Below are positions 63,601 to 64,000 of a stretch of 64,000 bases of DNA, in pieces (position 1 is the first letter of the stretch; every line of letters starts with the position of its first letter). The DNA is from Chitinophaga niastensis. GTDB taxonomy: Bacteria; Bacteroidota; Bacteroidia; Chitinophagales; Chitinophagaceae. The notes beneath the pieces were generated by a model that was given only the letters and a program-made list of their open reading frames with translations, was not told where the DNA came from and made no database searches. The position numbers and the translations under genes were made by a program. The DNA lies in the NCBI RefSeq assembly GCF_003014755.1, contig NZ_PYAW01000002.1, forward strand, positions 1,240,001 through 1,304,000, given 5' to 3'.

Positions 63601-64000
63601 CTGATGAACAACAGCCGGCAGCCAGATTTGAGAATTATGCACAGCAGTTGTTGCTGCAAATTCAGGGGATACTGAAGTCTGAGGAAAAAGACAATGTGCT
63701 GTTACAGGTGGTAACAGGCGTGGAAGATGAACAATTATTATTGTCAGGACTTTCCGGTTTGCTGATGACAGCACAACTGGAACATCCCGGCTTTACCGGA
63801 CAACTGCTGGCAACATCCGCAAAAGAACCCGATGAGATGGTGGTGCAACTGAGGGATAGCAGTCATCAGTTAACGTATAGTCATATCCGTTATATAAACG
63901 GAAAAAGGCTGGTAAAAGAATGGTGTGAGATAAATGTACCAGAGGAAGCCATACAGCTGCCATGGAAGAACGGCGGCGTTTACCTGATTACAGGTGGTGG
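59472..64000 (+). CDS. Trans-AT PKS protein 5 (partial): DH*-ACP, KS-DH-KR...
   Basis: An uninterrupted frame runs from ATG 59472 to the window edge (about 1509 residues, 3' end missing). Order: docking segment (1-35, IKEGKISTALAKEQL); DH* (His57, Asn219); ACP12 (Ser347, GLTS); KS13 (Cys598 in DTACSSS, His733, SNIGH); DH5 (His1057 in HVVSGQKILP, Asp1229); KR beginning, cut right after VYLITGGG. A GTG at 59454 is in frame and overlaps the previous stop; ATG 59472 was preferred because the docking helix then starts at the same distance as in protein 4. It is clearly continued by further PKS modules to the right. Confidence 0.93.
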   Translation, partial: MDKQLNFLYQQIKEGKISTALAKEQLKAWKSRYREDNGIAGLKPEIYVYDEPFLKDHQVNGEQVLLGVTSASLAINTFFRLFPDERQVQLHHLSFIKPFIIKKTQQLEITVLPVLQKDRADIQVSGRYNTTVPWAPLAAVQICKTVFKQEHKNITEIMAGMQLLPDFTYIYDVDPGIQLGESYRVIAALYANENQVLAKVELRNESEEHFYDLHPLLINSAFLAITPLLQEKEQTAYLPFGIKDIYFSKQEQLKSGWVLAKLVKDSGEMFLFDATLMDDSGEVLAVYNGCAMKKIRPVSPVINDMPAAADPADRIQEYLVNRLSKMVSREVLLARPETNLMDLGLTSEQLVAMTEEIAVAANLELYPTLFFEYPNLLELTAYFCKEHPSIFTTDMPHPVTGIQDIPVREAAPQFSNTATNDKQQNIEKDDIAIIGMHGIFAGAENLDQFWEHLRDGKDLVGEIPLDHWDYRPWFDEDREAKDKTYCRWGSFISNVDKFDAGFFNISPREADWMDPQLRLLLQSVYTTTENAGYINRLRGTDTGVFVGVCCHDYKDLIAEMQLPVDPYIGTGNTQPMMANRISFLFDITGPSMAIDTACSSSLFALHSACQALRNKECGMAFVSGVNLLLSSTHYRYFSSIGALSASGHCHSFDNKADGYVPGEAIATILLKPLQEAERDGDHIYAVIKGSAALHGGYTPSLTAPSIAGEENVILKAWASAGIAPETLGYIEAHGTGTRLGDPIEINSLKKAFKRFTGKEHFCAVGSVKSNIGHTEGAAGIAGILKVVQQLRHRQIPAMPHFKELNSYIQLDNSPLYINRQLEEWKSPDGMPRRAGVSSFGIAGAYAHVVVEEYNQPQKTLPPVTGQPVIIALSAKRTDSLQTKVLQLLQYIRHQQFNDQHLPGIGATLQLYREEMDERIAFSVSSISALIEKLTVIATGKEWPSGIYSGRSLKRISKEESMREWISKGVYDELAGFWVNGGYVDWRLLYNGHAPQKIMLPSYPFAGERYWIPLEDARTSNNSSHTVLHPLVQQNTSGLSGLRFSATFNGTEFFIADHVVSGQKILPGVAHFEMARAAIALAIHAKENEYNISLRNVVWIQPVLAAKEPVTIHIRLFPEDASRIAFEIYSEPDAGKEDVIIHSQGHAIIQSAVNLPSLDIEVALQQCSQRMLTAEDCYSRLQGIGFFHGKSYQAVQKVYVGETTALGELALPEMVADSLLAFVLHPVMMDAALTPALGLMMAPGSNNSLRLALPFALDELEVCGRCTSAMWTLISSGSAPEDQVQKLDVLLYDDKGNLCVSMKGLSFRATENGTTSVLPEATGTLLLEPQWVEQVVSSQTNTANGFAAHHVIFCEKEMMLPEYIMQRMPGVSCISLFADEQQPAARFENYAQQLLLQIQGILKSEEKDNVLLQVVTGVEDEQLLLSGLSGLLMTAQLEHPGFTGQLLATSAKEPDEMVVQLRDSSHQLTYSHIRYINGKRLVKEWCEINVPEEAIQLPWKNGGVYLITGG
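60762..64000 (+). other. PKS module 13 (partial): KS-DH-KR...
   Basis: KS13 is complete and belongs with KS10 by sequence (DPQLR, GGYTPSLTAPS). DH5 has a canonical HVVSGQKILP and an Asp but DAALT instead of DAALQ. A structural KR half (about 63430-63960) precedes the NADPH motif at the very edge. Whether cMT, ER or ACP follow cannot be seen. Confidence 0.75.

Noticed and set aside
1..64000. tRNA, rRNA, CRISPR arrays, insertion sequences, NRPS domains, thioesterase
   Set aside because: Looked for on both strands; nothing with supporting motifs was found. The chain-releasing domain must lie beyond the window.

Overview
The window is from the chromosome of a Bacteroidota bacterium, most plausibly a Chitinophaga-like member of the Chitinophagaceae. 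Supporting points are the AT-leaning coding sequence, the near absence of Shine-Dalgarno sequences, an ECF sigma factor with a Cys-containing tail, AbiEii/HTH and HxlR/NmrA pairs of types common in that phylum, and a large trans-acyltransferase polyketide synthase (trans-AT PKS). Genus assignment is inference.

Left part (1-11.1 kb): unrelated single genes and pairs. In order: a catalytically degenerate SDR protein, an ECF sigma factor, a divergent NmrA-like reductase/HxlR repressor pair with two palindromes between them, a small membrane protein and an AraC regulator (minus strand), a GAPDH, a type IV-like toxin-antitoxin pair (minus strand), and a small gene broken by one in-frame TGA. Next, on the minus strand, are a 4'-phosphopantetheinyl transferase and a macrolide-type glycosyltransferase. 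These two point away from the PKS genes and probably belong to the same cluster.

Right part (11.55 kb to the window end): five very large co-directional PKS genes with 12-23 bp between them, the last one cut by the window edge. They encode a loading module (methyltransferase-GNAT-ACP) and 13 ketosynthases (KS). No module contains an acyltransferase, so AT must act in trans, and no AT gene is in the window. Domain order: load MT-GNAT-ACP; M1 KS-KR-ACP; M2 KS0 | DH-ACP; M3 KS-DH-KR-cMT-ACP; M4 KS-KR-ACP; M5 KS-ACP; M6 KS-KR-ACP; M7 KS | ACP(beta-branch)-ER; M8 KS-DH-KR-cMT-ACP; M9 KS0 | DH*-ACP; M10 KS-KR-cMT-ACP; M11 KS-DH-KR-ACP; M12 KS0 | DH*-ACP; M13 KS-DH-KR... The bar marks a break between polypeptides.

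All four polypeptide breaks lie directly after a KS, so every junction splits a module. Three junctions are at non-elongating KS0 domains that lack the first catalytic His. The fourth is at a predicted beta-branching module. The M9 and M12 DH-like domains have lost the catalytic Asp (now Asn) and the motif Pro, as in enoyl-isomerase (double-bond shift) domains. The ACPs of all three KS0 modules have Ser or Thr in place of the Asp before the phosphopantetheine Ser, while the other ten ACPs keep Asp. The likely product is a long, partly unsaturated, C-methylated and beta-branched polyketide. The missing parts (AT, HMG-synthase cassette, remaining modules, thioesterase) should lie to the right of the window. 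I cannot match the assembly line to a named compound.
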